Origin: DATLYB01 sp964502525
GTDB lineage: Bacteria > Bacteroidota > Bacteroidia > Chitinophagales > CAIOSU01
DNA length: 37,476 nucleotides
Direction of reading: 5' to 3'
Assembly (NCBI GenBank): GCA_964502525.1
Contig: CAZCXH010000030.1
Location: 1-37,476 of the forward strand
The translations under genes and the position numbers were made by a program. Under the pieces are notes generated by a model. It made no database searches, was not told where the DNA came from, and was given only the letters and a program-made list of their open reading frames with translations. This document shows, in pieces, positions 1 to 6,744 of this stretch; positions within the stretch are counted from its first letter, which is position 1, and each line of letters begins with the position of its first letter.

Positions 1-190
1 TTTTAAATCATCCACCTGCAAAGCAGGTGGATTTTAAGAGCCAAGCACCCAGAGGGTGCTTTTCGCGCAAAGCCATCGCTTCTGCCCACGCTCAAGAAAG
101 CGTGAAATGTGAAACCAGAGCGGAGCAATGCGTGAAGGCAAAGCCAAAAGAACATAACCACCGCCAAAGGCGGTGGGTTTCCGAGTTAAA
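1..190. repeat. Hairpin-rich inserted element (MITE or IS200/IS605-type end)
   Basis: This stretch is packed with short perfect hairpins. A 10-bp stem with an AAA loop lies at 9-31 (arm ATCCACCTGC), a GCACCC/GGGTGC stem at 46-60, a CACGCT/AGCGTG stem around 90-107, and an AACCACCGCC/GGCGGTGG stem with an AAA loop near 158-180. Similar hairpins of the same CCACCnGC-AAA type stand at both ends. That layout resembles the subterminal hairpins of IS200/IS605 elements or REP/RAYT pairs, although no transposase is present. The element joins the GIY-YIG reading frame near 187-192, so it appears to have inserted there. It may extend beyond base 1. A structured RNA is an alternative reading. Confidence 0.45.
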
Positions 191-453
191 CTAAATCCTC
201 CAAAACTTAAAAGTCCATTGTCCGCTAAGATAAATATATCAATTGGCTCGTCTTGCTTGAGGCTTTTCTTAATCAATTCATTTACCCGAATATTTGTTGA
301 TTGAGATTTCCCCGGGTTTTCGTAACCGTACATTCTGTCTTTCAAAGGCTGAACTGTTTTTCCAATATATTTAATCCCTCCGTTGCTTATGAATGAATAA
401 AGGATGTTGCGGATGCTATGATTTGAGTTTAATGTATGAACAGGCAAACCCAT
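187..453 (-). pseudogene. GIY-YIG nuclease-like protein, truncated at its 3' end
   Basis: The N-terminal 85 or so residues look like a GIY-YIG nuclease domain: YSF at 19-21, then KYIGKT at 28-33, with an arginine at 40 in LKDRMYGY. After FGGF (residues 84-87) the protein similarity stops, and the frame runs into the hairpin-rich element to a chance stop at 34. Family members usually continue with a helical segment carrying the catalytic glutamate, which is missing here. The start is the ATG at 451-453. I infer that the gene was interrupted by the element and is inactive. The identity is recognised from motifs only, and the boundary is approximate. Confidence 0.55.
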
Positions 454-512
454 TAATCAGCGTCCAATATCCAACTTGAATAAATCCTATGTTAATCAGC
501 CTGTCCACAACT

Positions 513-1916
513 TCATGCCGCCTGCTTCCACGGTCCCGTTACCGCAAGCGTCAATCCTTCTCCCTGAATATTCACAAAAAGTGTTTTACCGCTTGGAGAG
601 AAGCAGACACCTGAAAATTCCGTTTCATATTTTGCGCCTTCGGCAAACTTGTAAAGTTCACCCTGCGGTGTAACTCCCACGAGAAAAGGATGCTTATCAT
701 CTTCGCAGAGCATTAAATCGCCCCAGGGGGATATAGTAAGATTGTCGCAATATTTCAAAATGTCGGGATTGGATGACTCAATGAAGAGTTCGAGTTTGCC
801 GGTCTGCGATGATTCGGCTGAAGTTCCCTCATTTGGACTCAGCGTGTATCTGAAGACTTGACCCTTTTGAATTTTTCCTCCGCTGGTGCAGGCGAAATAA
901 AACTCATTTTTATCAAACCATATTCCTTCGCCTCTGGCAAACAGCGCTGCGCCATTCTGAAATCCGCGCATCCGCAGATCATCATCAGGCGCTTCCACGT
1001 TGTCCATGTCAATCCAGTAAACATCAGATGGCTGTCCCTGCGGAAAGTCGGGCGCGCCATTCTCGCCCCAGTTGCGGGTATCCCTGCCGGGCGATTCTTT
1101 CAATGCCAACGCCTGCAATTTGCCTCCCGCATGGAGATTCCCTTTTTCATTGGGAATAAAGCGATAAAGCAGCCCATCGCCACGGTCTTCGGTGAGATAA
1201 ACGATACCCGATTTCGGGTCAACGCAAACAGCTTCATGATTAAAGCGCCCCATCGCTTTAATCGGCAATGGTTTGGCTCTCGAAACATCCGCTGACGCAG
1301 GAACTTCAAAAACAAAGCCGTGGATTTTTTCAAAATTATCTCTCACGATGGTCACGTCTTCCTCGCAGGTAAGCCATGTGTTCCATGGAGTGCGGCCCCC
1401 CGCGCAGTTGCGGTTCGTGCCTGCAAGGCTCAGATATTGTTTTTCAATATCACCGGTTTGTTCATTATAGACAAATGTGGATGTACCACCCATTCCCGGA
1501 GTTTTTCCTTTTCCGAAATCGTAGAAATCAGAGGGCTTTAATAAGTTTAATAATTCATACTTCTCTCCGAAAGCGCCAAGCTCAACGCTGCGGGGCGTAA
1601 GCTCATGATTGCGAACGACAATCACCCTTCCGTCAGGAGATGAAAAAGCAGCCATGCCATCGGGAGCGCCCGGAAGCAACAAGCCGTCAGCCATCTTCTC
1701 GCCTCTGCGGGAAATGATTTTGTAAGAAAACCCTTCTGGAAGATTGAGGATTCCGTTCGGATCCTTGACCAGCGGACCATAACCTGATTGAACCGGCTGG
1801 TTCATGGCTCCGGAAACGGCCTTTTCATTTTCGGAATTTTTCTTTGAGAAGCATCTCAGTCCGACAAAACCTGCGCCTGCAAATCCCGCTGCGATGACGA
1901 AGTTTCTTCTTTTCAT
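513..1916 (-). CDS. PhoX/DUF839-family phosphatase-like secreted protein
   Basis: This 467-residue protein belongs to the PhoX (DUF839) family, whose characterised members are Fe/Ca-dependent periplasmic alkaline phosphatases. The N-terminus has a twin-arginine-like start (KRRNF followed by a hydrophobic, Ala/Gly-rich stretch to about residue 20), which suggests Tat export. Family motifs are visible: RNHE at 102-105 and a long conserved block at 170-186 containing NCAGG, TPW and TCEE. Further blocks are FNHEAVCVDP, YLTEDRGDG and LCEDD. The start ATG is the natural one because it precedes the signal sequence. It is a single leftward gene with no recognisable Pho box. The family is well supported, but the exact substrate is not; many DUF839 proteins are uncharacterised. 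Confidence 0.85.
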   Translation of the reverse strand: MKRRNFVIAAGFAGAGFVGLRCFSKKNSENEKAVSGAMNQPVQSGYGPLVKDPNGILNLPEGFSYKIISRRGEKMADGLLLPGAPDGMAAFSSPDGRVIVVRNHELTPRSVELGAFGEKYELLNLLKPSDFYDFGKGKTPGMGGTSTFVYNEQTGDIEKQYLSLAGTNRNCAGGRTPWNTWLTCEEDVTIVRDNFEKIHGFVFEVPASADVSRAKPLPIKAMGRFNHEAVCVDPKSGIVYLTEDRGDGLLYRFIPNEKGNLHAGGKLQALALKESPGRDTRNWGENGAPDFPQGQPSDVYWIDMDNVEAPDDDLRMRGFQNGAALFARGEGIWFDKNEFYFACTSGGKIQKGQVFRYTLSPNEGTSAESSQTGKLELFIESSNPDILKYCDNLTISPWGDLMLCEDDKHPFLVGVTPQGELYKFAEGAKYETEFSGVCFSPSGKTLFVNIQGEGLTLAVTGPWKQAA

Positions 1917-1963
1917 AATTGCGATTTTATTCGGATAAAGTTAAGCAAGCAAAACGCACTGAA

Positions 1964-2060
1964 TTAAGGCAGTTCTAAAAATTCTACACTTACTCCCTCT
2001 CATTCTGGAGAGGGAAGGGGTGAGGCGACAAAAAGAGAGCAATTTTAGAACTGCCCTTAA
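1964..2060. repeat. MITE/REP-like palindromic repeat, copy 1
   Basis: This is a 97-bp element bounded by near-perfect 20-bp inverted repeats (TTAAGGCAGTTCTAAAAATT at 1964-1983 and its complement at 2041-2060). A GC-rich inner hairpin (CCCTCTC/GAGAGGG) is followed by AAGGGGTGAGG. A second copy with the same plan is at 11058-11151. It lies between the start of the PhoX-like gene and the end of the hydrolase gene and contains no reading frame. TTAA at both outer edges could be a target duplication or part of the inverted repeat. Confidence 0.8.
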
Positions 2061-2067
2061 GAAATTG

Positions 2068-2928
2068 TCAGTCGGGTTTCAGAAAATCCAGAATGTATTG
2101 GTTAACAACATCCGGATATTCATGCTGCACCCAATGACTGCAGTTGCTGATGTATTTCAATTCGAAACGGTTCAGGAAATGTTTTTCCATATCAAAGGTC
2201 AGTTCCTTGCCGAGGGCTTTGTCATCTTCACCCCAAATCACCAGCGTGTCCGGCATGATCTCCATTTTTTTCCTGCTTTCGGCAAACCCATAGCGCAGGG
2301 CAGCGCGGTAATAATTGATGGCTCCGGTCAGCGCTCCCGGTTTTTCAAATGCCTTCACATACTCTGCTATGTCATTGTCGGAAAATGCTTTTTTGTTATG
2401 CGACCATCCCCGCAGCGCGCGATAGAAAAAAGTGCGGAGGTCTTTGCCCATGTAACGCTCCGGCAAATAAGGCAACTGGAAGAAAAACATATACCAGCTT
2501 TTTTTCAACTGCGTGAAATTTTTTAAAAAATGACCAGCCAGCGTTGAGGGCAGCGGGCAGTTGAGCACGATGAGCTTGTCAACAGATTCCGGAAAATGAT
2601 GAGCCAGCGACCAGGCAACCGCTCCGCCCCAGTCGTGGCCGATGATATGCGCCTTTTTTTCATTCAATGAGAATATCAGTTCCCTGATGTCATTGGCAAT
2701 GTTTATGGCGGAATATCTTTTCACCTCGCGGGGTTTGTCGCTGTCATTGTAGCCGGGAAGGTCGGGCGCCACTACCCGGAAATGCCTTGACAATTCCGGA
2801 ATCTGAAGCCGCCAACTGTACCAAAACTCAGGAAAGCCGTGCAGCAATATCACCAGCGGACCTTTTCCGGCAGCAACGTAGTGCAGCCGTATGCCGTTGA
2901 CGGTTGCGAAACGGTGTTCAATTTCCAT
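2068..2928 (-). CDS. Alpha/beta hydrolase, epoxide hydrolase-like
   Basis: This 286-residue alpha/beta hydrolase has the hallmarks of the epoxide hydrolase/haloalkane dehalogenase branch. The oxyanion motif HGFPE is at 30-34. The nucleophile elbow GHDWGG is at 97-102 with Asp99, rather than Ser, as nucleophile. The charge-relay acid is near residue 233 (WGEDD) and the catalytic His265 lies in CSHW. A cap domain lies between them. HGxP together with GHDWG fits soluble epoxide hydrolases, which open epoxides to diols through an alkyl-enzyme ester. There is no signal peptide, so the enzyme is probably cytosolic. The gene is divergent from the acyltransferase at 2986 across a 57-bp gap. The natural substrate is unknown. 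Confidence 0.88.
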   Translation of the reverse strand: MEIEHRFATVNGIRLHYVAAGKGPLVILLHGFPEFWYSWRLQIPELSRHFRVVAPDLPGYNDSDKPREVKRYSAINIANDIRELIFSLNEKKAHIIGHDWGGAVAWSLAHHFPESVDKLIVLNCPLPSTLAGHFLKNFTQLKKSWYMFFFQLPYLPERYMGKDLRTFFYRALRGWSHNKKAFSDNDIAEYVKAFEKPGALTGAINYYRAALRYGFAESRKKMEIMPDTLVIWGEDDKALGKELTFDMEKHFLNRFELKYISNCSHWVQHEYPDVVNQYILDFLKPD

Positions 2929-2950
2929 GCGAGGTGTGCAAAGTATGAAT

Positions 2951-2980
2951 TTTGCCGGTCACACAATATTCTTACATTTT
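2951..2980 (+). promoter_or_regulatory. Possible Bacteroidota promoter for the acyltransferase gene
   Basis: TTTG at 2951-2954 and TACATTTT at 2973-2980 (seven of eight positions of TAnnTTTG) are separated by 18 bp, close to the Bacteroidota -33/-7 layout. The start codon at 2986 is only 5 nt downstream, so transcription would begin at or just inside the start codon. That makes the call weak unless the message is leaderless. Confidence 0.3.
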
Positions 2981-2985
2981 CACGG

Positions 2986-3771
2986 ATGAAGACAGTGTTC
3001 CGCTTCCTGTTTACGGTTTATGCGCATGTCACTTTCGCGCTGATGATAGTCATCGTTTTTTTATATCATGTTTTTGTAGCGGTGTTCACGCGCGGAAACA
3101 GGGTTGAGCTGATGTATAAGATATACCGTCCGTGGGCGAGAACATGGGCGTTCGTCAACGGAGTGAAGCTGGAGGTGAGGGGAGAAGAAAATTTTGACCG
3201 GAACAAATCATACATTTTCGTTTTAAATCATGGCTCCGCTGGCGACATCGTGATCGCACCGGCTGCCATGCGGAACCGTTACCGTCCGCTCGGCAAGAAA
3301 GAACTCACGCAGATTCCGCTCATGGGATACATGTTTAAGAAAGCCGTGGTGCTGGTTGATCGTTCCGACCCCGAAAGCAGGCGCGAAAGCATGGAGAGGA
3401 TGCGGGAAATCATCAGGCAAAATATTTCAATCATGATTGCTCCGGAAGGAACGCGCAACCGGACCTCCGCCCCGCTGCAGCCGTTCAGAGACGGAGCTTT
3501 CCGGCTGGCCATCGAGTTTCAGCTTCCCATCGTGCCGATGGTGCTGCTGAACACGCGCAAGCTCTATCCGAACGACAGCCTGCTGATGGAGCGGTGTGAA
3601 TTGAAATGTCATTTTCTGAAGCCGGTTTCAACCGAAAATCTGACGGAACAGGATGTTGATTCGCTGAAAGACAAGGTGTTCAGGCTGATCGAGAACCATG
3701 TGATTCAGCATGATGCGCTGTTTGAAGGCAAAGTTGCGAACAGAATCATCCCGCCTGAAGTTCCTGCGTGA
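2986..3771 (+). CDS. plsC: 1-acyl-sn-glycerol-3-phosphate acyltransferase (PlsC family)
   Basis: This 261-residue LPLAT/PlsC-family acyltransferase would transfer an acyl chain to lysophosphatidic acid to make phosphatidic acid in phospholipid synthesis at the inner membrane. The catalytic H(x4)D motif is NHGSAGD at 81-87 (His82, Asp87) and the acceptor-binding motif PEGTR is at 153-157. A hydrophobic membrane segment spans about residues 8-34. I chose the ATG at 2986 because it starts directly before this segment; the open frame extends upstream without a plausible start. The 3' end overlaps the convergent hydrolase gene by 26 bp. Acylation of a different lysolipid cannot be excluded. Confidence 0.85.
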   Translation: MKTVFRFLFTVYAHVTFALMIVIVFLYHVFVAVFTRGNRVELMYKIYRPWARTWAFVNGVKLEVRGEENFDRNKSYIFVLNHGSAGDIVIAPAAMRNRYRPLGKKELTQIPLMGYMFKKAVVLVDRSDPESRRESMERMREIIRQNISIMIAPEGTRNRTSAPLQPFRDGAFRLAIEFQLPIVPMVLLNTRKLYPNDSLLMERCELKCHFLKPVSTENLTEQDVDSLKDKVFRLIENHVIQHDALFEGKVANRIIPPEVPA

Positions 3772-4513
3772 CTGCGCTGTAAAATTCTTCCGGAGCTTCG
3801 GCATGAACCCAGTGTCCCGCGGTTTGAACCGTAATCAATCTGACATCAGAAAAAATTTCCCTGAATGATTCAAGGTCGGCATCTTTCACATAATCTGATT
3901 TCCCTCCCCTGATAATCACCGTTGGAATTTCTGTTAACGAAGCGGATTGTATGGGCGCATTGATGTTATCGTAGTTTTTCCAGAGGCTGGTCAGGTTCAT
4001 TTTCCATGAGAAACTTCCATCGCTGTTCCGGTCGAGGTTTTTAAGCAGGAACTGGCGTACGGCCATGTCGGGAATCCGTTGAGCCAGCATGGCGTCCGCA
4101 TCTTCACGCTTATTGATTTTTGCGGGATCAATGTTTCTCAATGTTTCAAAAATCAAATCGTGTCCGCTTTCATAGGATCGGGGCGCAATGTCAACAACGA
4201 AAAGCTTCAGGATTTTTTCGGGATGCTTCAAGGCAAATTGCATCGCAACTTTTCCACCCATTGAATGACCGATAAGATGGGCTTTGTCAATATGATGTTC
4301 TCCAAAAAATTCAAGCAAATCATTTGACATGGCGGAGTAGGAATGCTCATCACTGTGTGGCGACTTGCCATGATTGCGCAAATCAACGGTATAAACTTTG
4401 AAGCCGGCAGATAATTTTCTTGCGAAAGTTTGCCAGTTATCGAGGGAGCCGAGCAAGCCGTGAAGGATTACAACGGGAGTTCCTGAACCGAAAGATTTGA
4501 AATTGAGGCGCAA
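3746..4513 (-). CDS. Alpha/beta hydrolase, YbfF/ABHD11-like esterase
   Basis: This 255-residue serine hydrolase starts near its first core strand and contains an HGLLGS oxyanion motif at 18-23, DLRNHGKS at 44-51 and the nucleophile elbow GHSMGG at 82-87 (Ser84). The catalytic His is in AGHWVH (His234). The pattern DLRNHG with GHSMGGKVAM is typical of the YbfF/ABHD11 group of short-chain acyl-ester or acyl-CoA thioesterases. No signal peptide is visible, so it is probably cytosolic. It lies 3 bp downstream of the Uma2 gene on the same strand and could be co-transcribed with it, though a functional link is not evident. The substrate is unknown. Confidence 0.85.
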   Translation of the reverse strand: MRLNFKSFGSGTPVVILHGLLGSLDNWQTFARKLSAGFKVYTVDLRNHGKSPHSDEHSYSAMSNDLLEFFGEHHIDKAHLIGHSMGGKVAMQFALKHPEKILKLFVVDIAPRSYESGHDLIFETLRNIDPAKINKREDADAMLAQRIPDMAVRQFLLKNLDRNSDGSFSWKMNLTSLWKNYDNINAPIQSASLTEIPTVIIRGGKSDYVKDADLESFREIFSDVRLITVQTAGHWVHAEAPEEFYSAVTQELQAG

Positions 4514-4516
4514 AAT

Positions 4517-5068
4517 CTATCCTTTCCAGATTTCGGAAAAGTTGAATTGCGGTTTGCAATCCTTGTTTAAAACAAAGCTGAAAGAACCATCATGTGTTTC
4601 CATGGCTTTTTGGTAACGGTTTTTTTTCAATTCAAAAACCTGCGCATTCTCCCGCTTGATGTCAACGACAACATAGTACTTCACCTTTTGGCTTTCATAA
4701 AGTTCGTACTTCAGGGTTCGATCTTTCAGTGTGGTGGAAGGAGATAGAATTTCAAATATTACCGAAGGCGCAAAATCCAGGTAGTTCTTTTTTACTGCCG
4801 CTTTGCAAATAACGCTGACGTCCGGCTGTACTATTGTAGTTTCATTAATTTTCCAATCAACAGGCATCAGGGTCTTGCATTTTGAACAATTCTTAAGAAG
4901 ATCGCGGAACTGGGAAAGGATATTCATGTTAATCTCCTGATGCCGGATGGATGGCAAAGGCGACATCGCATAAGGCACGCCATCAATTAATTCCCATCTG
5001 CCTTCCCAGTGAAGGTAATCGGCATAAGTGTAGTGCGGCAGATAATCTTTTTTCAACGCGAAGCCCAT
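4517..5068 (-). CDS. Uma2 family (DUF820) endonuclease-like protein, copy 1
   Basis: This 183-residue protein has the Uma2/DUF820 signature, a PD-(D/E)XK-fold nuclease-like domain. An N-terminal WELIDG contains Glu26, QPDVSV holds Asp83, IFEILSPST holds Glu106, and DRTLKYELY precedes YYVVVD. The putative metal-binding residues are therefore intact. Uma2 proteins are common and highly duplicated in some bacteria, and their biological role is not established. A second, clearly diverged member is at 27563-28102. The two genes share an almost identical palindromic leader, which here ends in an exact TAnnTTTG box 4 nt before the start codon. The alpha/beta hydrolase follows 3 bp downstream. Confidence 0.85.
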   Translation of the reverse strand: MGFALKKDYLPHYTYADYLHWEGRWELIDGVPYAMSPLPSIRHQEINMNILSQFRDLLKNCSKCKTLMPVDWKINETTIVQPDVSVICKAAVKKNYLDFAPSVIFEILSPSTTLKDRTLKYELYESQKVKYYVVVDIKRENAQVFELKKNRYQKAMETHDGSFSFVLNKDCKPQFNFSEIWKG

Positions 5069-5072
5069 GACA

Positions 5073-5080
5073 CAAATTTA
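5073..5080 (-). promoter_or_regulatory. -7 box (TAnnTTTG) of Uma2 gene 1
   Basis: The minus strand reads TAAATTTG, an exact match to the Bacteroidota -7 consensus, directly after the 52-bp palindrome and 4 nt before the start codon. The spacing implies a leaderless or nearly leaderless transcript. The second Uma2 gene has a one-mismatch box (TAACTTTA, 27550-27557) in the same position. Confidence 0.45.
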
Positions 5081-5180
5081 TACCGAAACAACTCAGGTTT
5101 TCGAACAATTGAACTGAGGAATGTTCGGTATGAACCAGGGGTACGTCTCTTTCCTTCGGAAACTCGACTACTCTTGGTAT
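5080..5180 (-). repeat. Two-palindrome leader element upstream of Uma2 gene 1
   Basis: Two abutting imperfect palindromes lie upstream of the Uma2 gene. The outer one (5132-5180) has arms of the type ACCAAGAGTA/TACnCnTGGT with an inner TTTCC/GGAAA stem. The inner one (5080-5131, 52 bp) is bounded by ATACCGAA/TTCGGTAT with an inner CTCAG/CTGAG pair. The same two units, in the same order and orientation relative to the gene, occur at 27331-27550. The inner palindromes match at 50 of 52 positions. Confidence 0.85.
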
Positions 5181-5202
5181 AACGTATAGCAATAGAAATG
5201 AG

Positions 5203-6117
5203 TCACATCATCTTTGCCCTTCGGGTGAGATAAGGGACGAGCACCTGCATGAAGCCCTCAGCGATATCGGCTTCCACGAAATCAATCTTATATTGCCCGC
5301 ATTTGAGCATGAGGTCTTTTTTGTATTGGCGGGCATGGGTGACATAGTGGTCGCGCACTTCGCTGGCGCGCAGCTTGATCTTTTCGCCCGTTTCCATGTC
5401 AATGAAAACATAGGGGCGGTTTTCAAACTCAAACTCCAGCTCGCTCTTTTTGTCGGTGACATGGAACAACACCACCTCGTGCCTCGCATATTTGAGATGC
5501 TGAAGGGCTGAAAATAATTCAGCGTTCGATTCGGTGTTGTCGAACATATCGCTGAAAATAATCACCAGCGAGCGTTTCGGGATGTTGTCGGCAATCTGAT
5601 GAAGGCATTTTGCCGCTGCGGTTTTTTTGTTGCGCGATTTTTCAGCCAGCAATCTTTCAAGATGCGTGGTGAGCAGCTTGTGATGCACCTGCGTGGAACG
5701 CGCGCCCGTGTGAACATCCAGCTTGTCGGAGAGAACTGAAAGCCCCACGGCATCCCTCTGCTTTCTCATCAGATACATCAGCGCGGCAGAGCATACAATC
5801 GAAAACCGCATCTTGTTGTTTTCTTCGCCTTCCGGATAATACATGGACGAAGAAGCGTCAATCACCAACTGGCAGCGCAGGTTGGTTTCTTCTTCAAATT
5901 TTTTCACGAACATCTTATCCGTCCGCGCGAAAACTTTCCAATCAATGTCTTTCACGGACTCCCCGGCATTGTACAGCCGGTGTTCAGCAAACTCTACGGA
6001 AAATCCGTGATAAGGGCTTTTATGCAGCCCGATGATAAACCCGTCCACTACCTGCCTGGCGACAAACTCAAGATTGTCGAGGCGGTGAAGGTCTTCGGGT
6101 TTTTGAATGGAAGCCAA
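5203..6117 (-). CDS. DUF58 domain-containing protein (VWA-like fold)
   Basis: This 304-residue DUF58 protein has the family block around YNAGESVKDIDWKVFARTDK (50-68), followed by KKFEEE and then a VWA-type MIDAS-like motif DASSSM at 87-92. No transmembrane segment is visible, so it is the short cytosolic form. DUF58 proteins are usually encoded beside a MoxR AAA ATPase and BatA/BatB-type VWA membrane proteins, and are thought to help assemble or activate envelope or metal-dependent complexes. None of those partners is in this window, so the gene stands alone between the Uma2 leader and trxA. The start ATG fits the family N-terminus. Confidence 0.88.
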   Translation of the reverse strand: MASIQKPEDLHRLDNLEFVARQVVDGFIIGLHKSPYHGFSVEFAEHRLYNAGESVKDIDWKVFARTDKMFVKKFEEETNLRCQLVIDASSSMYYPEGEENNKMRFSIVCSAALMYLMRKQRDAVGLSVLSDKLDVHTGARSTQVHHKLLTTHLERLLAEKSRNKKTAAAKCLHQIADNIPKRSLVIIFSDMFDNTESNAELFSALQHLKYARHEVVLFHVTDKKSELEFEFENRPYVFIDMETGEKIKLRASEVRDHYVTHARQYKKDLMLKCGQYKIDFVEADIAEGFMQVLVPYLTRRAKMM

Positions 6118-6134
6118 GGAGATTTTAGATATTA

Positions 6135-6223
6135 GATATTAGATGTTAGATTTTAGATATTTAGATGTTAGAATGACAAAAGCGAGATGGCTCCCTAACG
6201 TCTAAAATCTAACATCTAATATC
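6135..6223. repeat. Perfect 23-bp inverted repeat built from TTAGAT-type words
   Basis: The arm at 6135-6157 begins GATATTAGATGTTAGA. Its exact reverse complement is at 6201-6223, with a 43-nt loop between them. The left side continues as further TTAGATAT words up to 6121. It fills the gap between trxA and the DUF58 gene. A related array is at 7649-7776. It could form a hairpin in the transcript of either flanking gene, but it lacks the GC-rich stem of an intrinsic terminator. Confidence 0.8.
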
Positions 6224-6226
6224 TCC

Positions 6227-6544
6227 TCAAAGATGCGCTTTCAGCTTTTCTTCCAGTACGCTCTTGGGAACAGCGCCCACCTGCTTGTCAACCACCTGCC
6301 CGTTTTTGATGAAGAGGATGGTGGGGATATTGCGAACACCGTATTTCACGGTGACTTCAGGATTTTCGTCAACATTCAGCTTGCCGATGATCGCCTTGCC
6401 GTTATATTCCTTAGCAAGCTCCTCGACAATGGGAGTGATAGCGCGGCAGGGTCCGCACCATTCAGCCCAAAAGTCAATCATGGTTACTTTCGGAGAGTTC
6501 AGCACCTCCGTCTCAAAATTGGAGTCAGTGATTTCAAATGCCAT
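6227..6544 (-). CDS. trxA: Thioredoxin
   Basis: This 105-residue cytosolic thioredoxin is a protein-disulfide reductase that is recycled by thioredoxin reductase. The redox motif WCGPC is at 29-33 within DFWAEWCGPCR, and the cis-proline loop NIPT has Pro74. Length and architecture match classic single-domain Trx1, with no signal peptide. The ATG at 6542-6544 is the canonical start (MAFEITDSNF). It is transcribed leftward, apparently from its own promoter at 6599-6606, and is followed by a 23-bp inverted repeat before the DUF58 gene. The reductase gene is not in the window. Confidence 0.96.
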   Translation of the reverse strand: MAFEITDSNFETEVLNSPKVTMIDFWAEWCGPCRAITPIVEELAKEYNGKAIIGKLNVDENPEVTVKYGVRNIPTILFIKNGQVVDKQVGAVPKSVLEEKLKAHL

Positions 6545-6598
6545 AGTAAATATTTAAATTTTAGATTGAAGATTTCAGAATAAAAAACCCACGGACAG

Positions 6599-6633
6599 CA
6601 AAGTTAACATTATGGATACGGATTAGTTCCAAA
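6599..6633 (-). promoter_or_regulatory. Probable trxA promoter
   Basis: On the minus strand, TTTG (6633-6630) is followed 23 bp later by an exact TAnnTTTG box, TAACTTTG (6606-6599). The predicted start of transcription, near 6592, gives a leader of about 48 nt. The spacer is a little longer than usual. Confidence 0.5.
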
Positions 6634-6636
6634 CAG

Positions 6637-6722
6637 GTGCACAGCGCTCTGTGCATAGGGCATAACGCCCGCACCGGGACACCCTGATCACCGGGCGCTG
6701 TGTACTGCACACTGTGCGCTGA
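6637..6722. repeat. Dense short palindromes between trxA and the ABC transporter
   Basis: Several small palindromes are packed together here: GCACAG/CTGTGC at 6639-6654, GGGC/GCCC just after it, CACCGGG-type repeats, and GTGT/CACAC words near 6700-6715. There is no coding potential. It is probably a REP-like spacer, and a regulatory role for the divergent genes cannot be judged. Confidence 0.5.
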
Positions 6723-6727
6723 TTTAG

Positions 6728-6735
6728 TAGTTTTG
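6728..6735 (+). promoter_or_regulatory. -7 box (TAGTTTTG) before the ABC ATPase gene
   Basis: This exact TAnnTTTG match lies 9 nt upstream of the ATG at 6745. No clear -33 TTTG is visible at the usual distance. If it is used, the transcript has almost no leader. Confidence 0.4.
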
Positions 6736-6744
6736 AACCCAATT

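Noticed and set aside
476..673. 65-codon plus-strand frame at the end of the PhoX-like gene
   Set aside because: It overlaps the conserved 3' end of the PhoX-family gene and shows no protein features.
2839..2985. Upstream extension of the acyltransferase frame by 49 codons
   Set aside because: It overlaps the 5' end of the divergent hydrolase gene and lacks similarity. The ATG at 2986 sits directly before the membrane segment.
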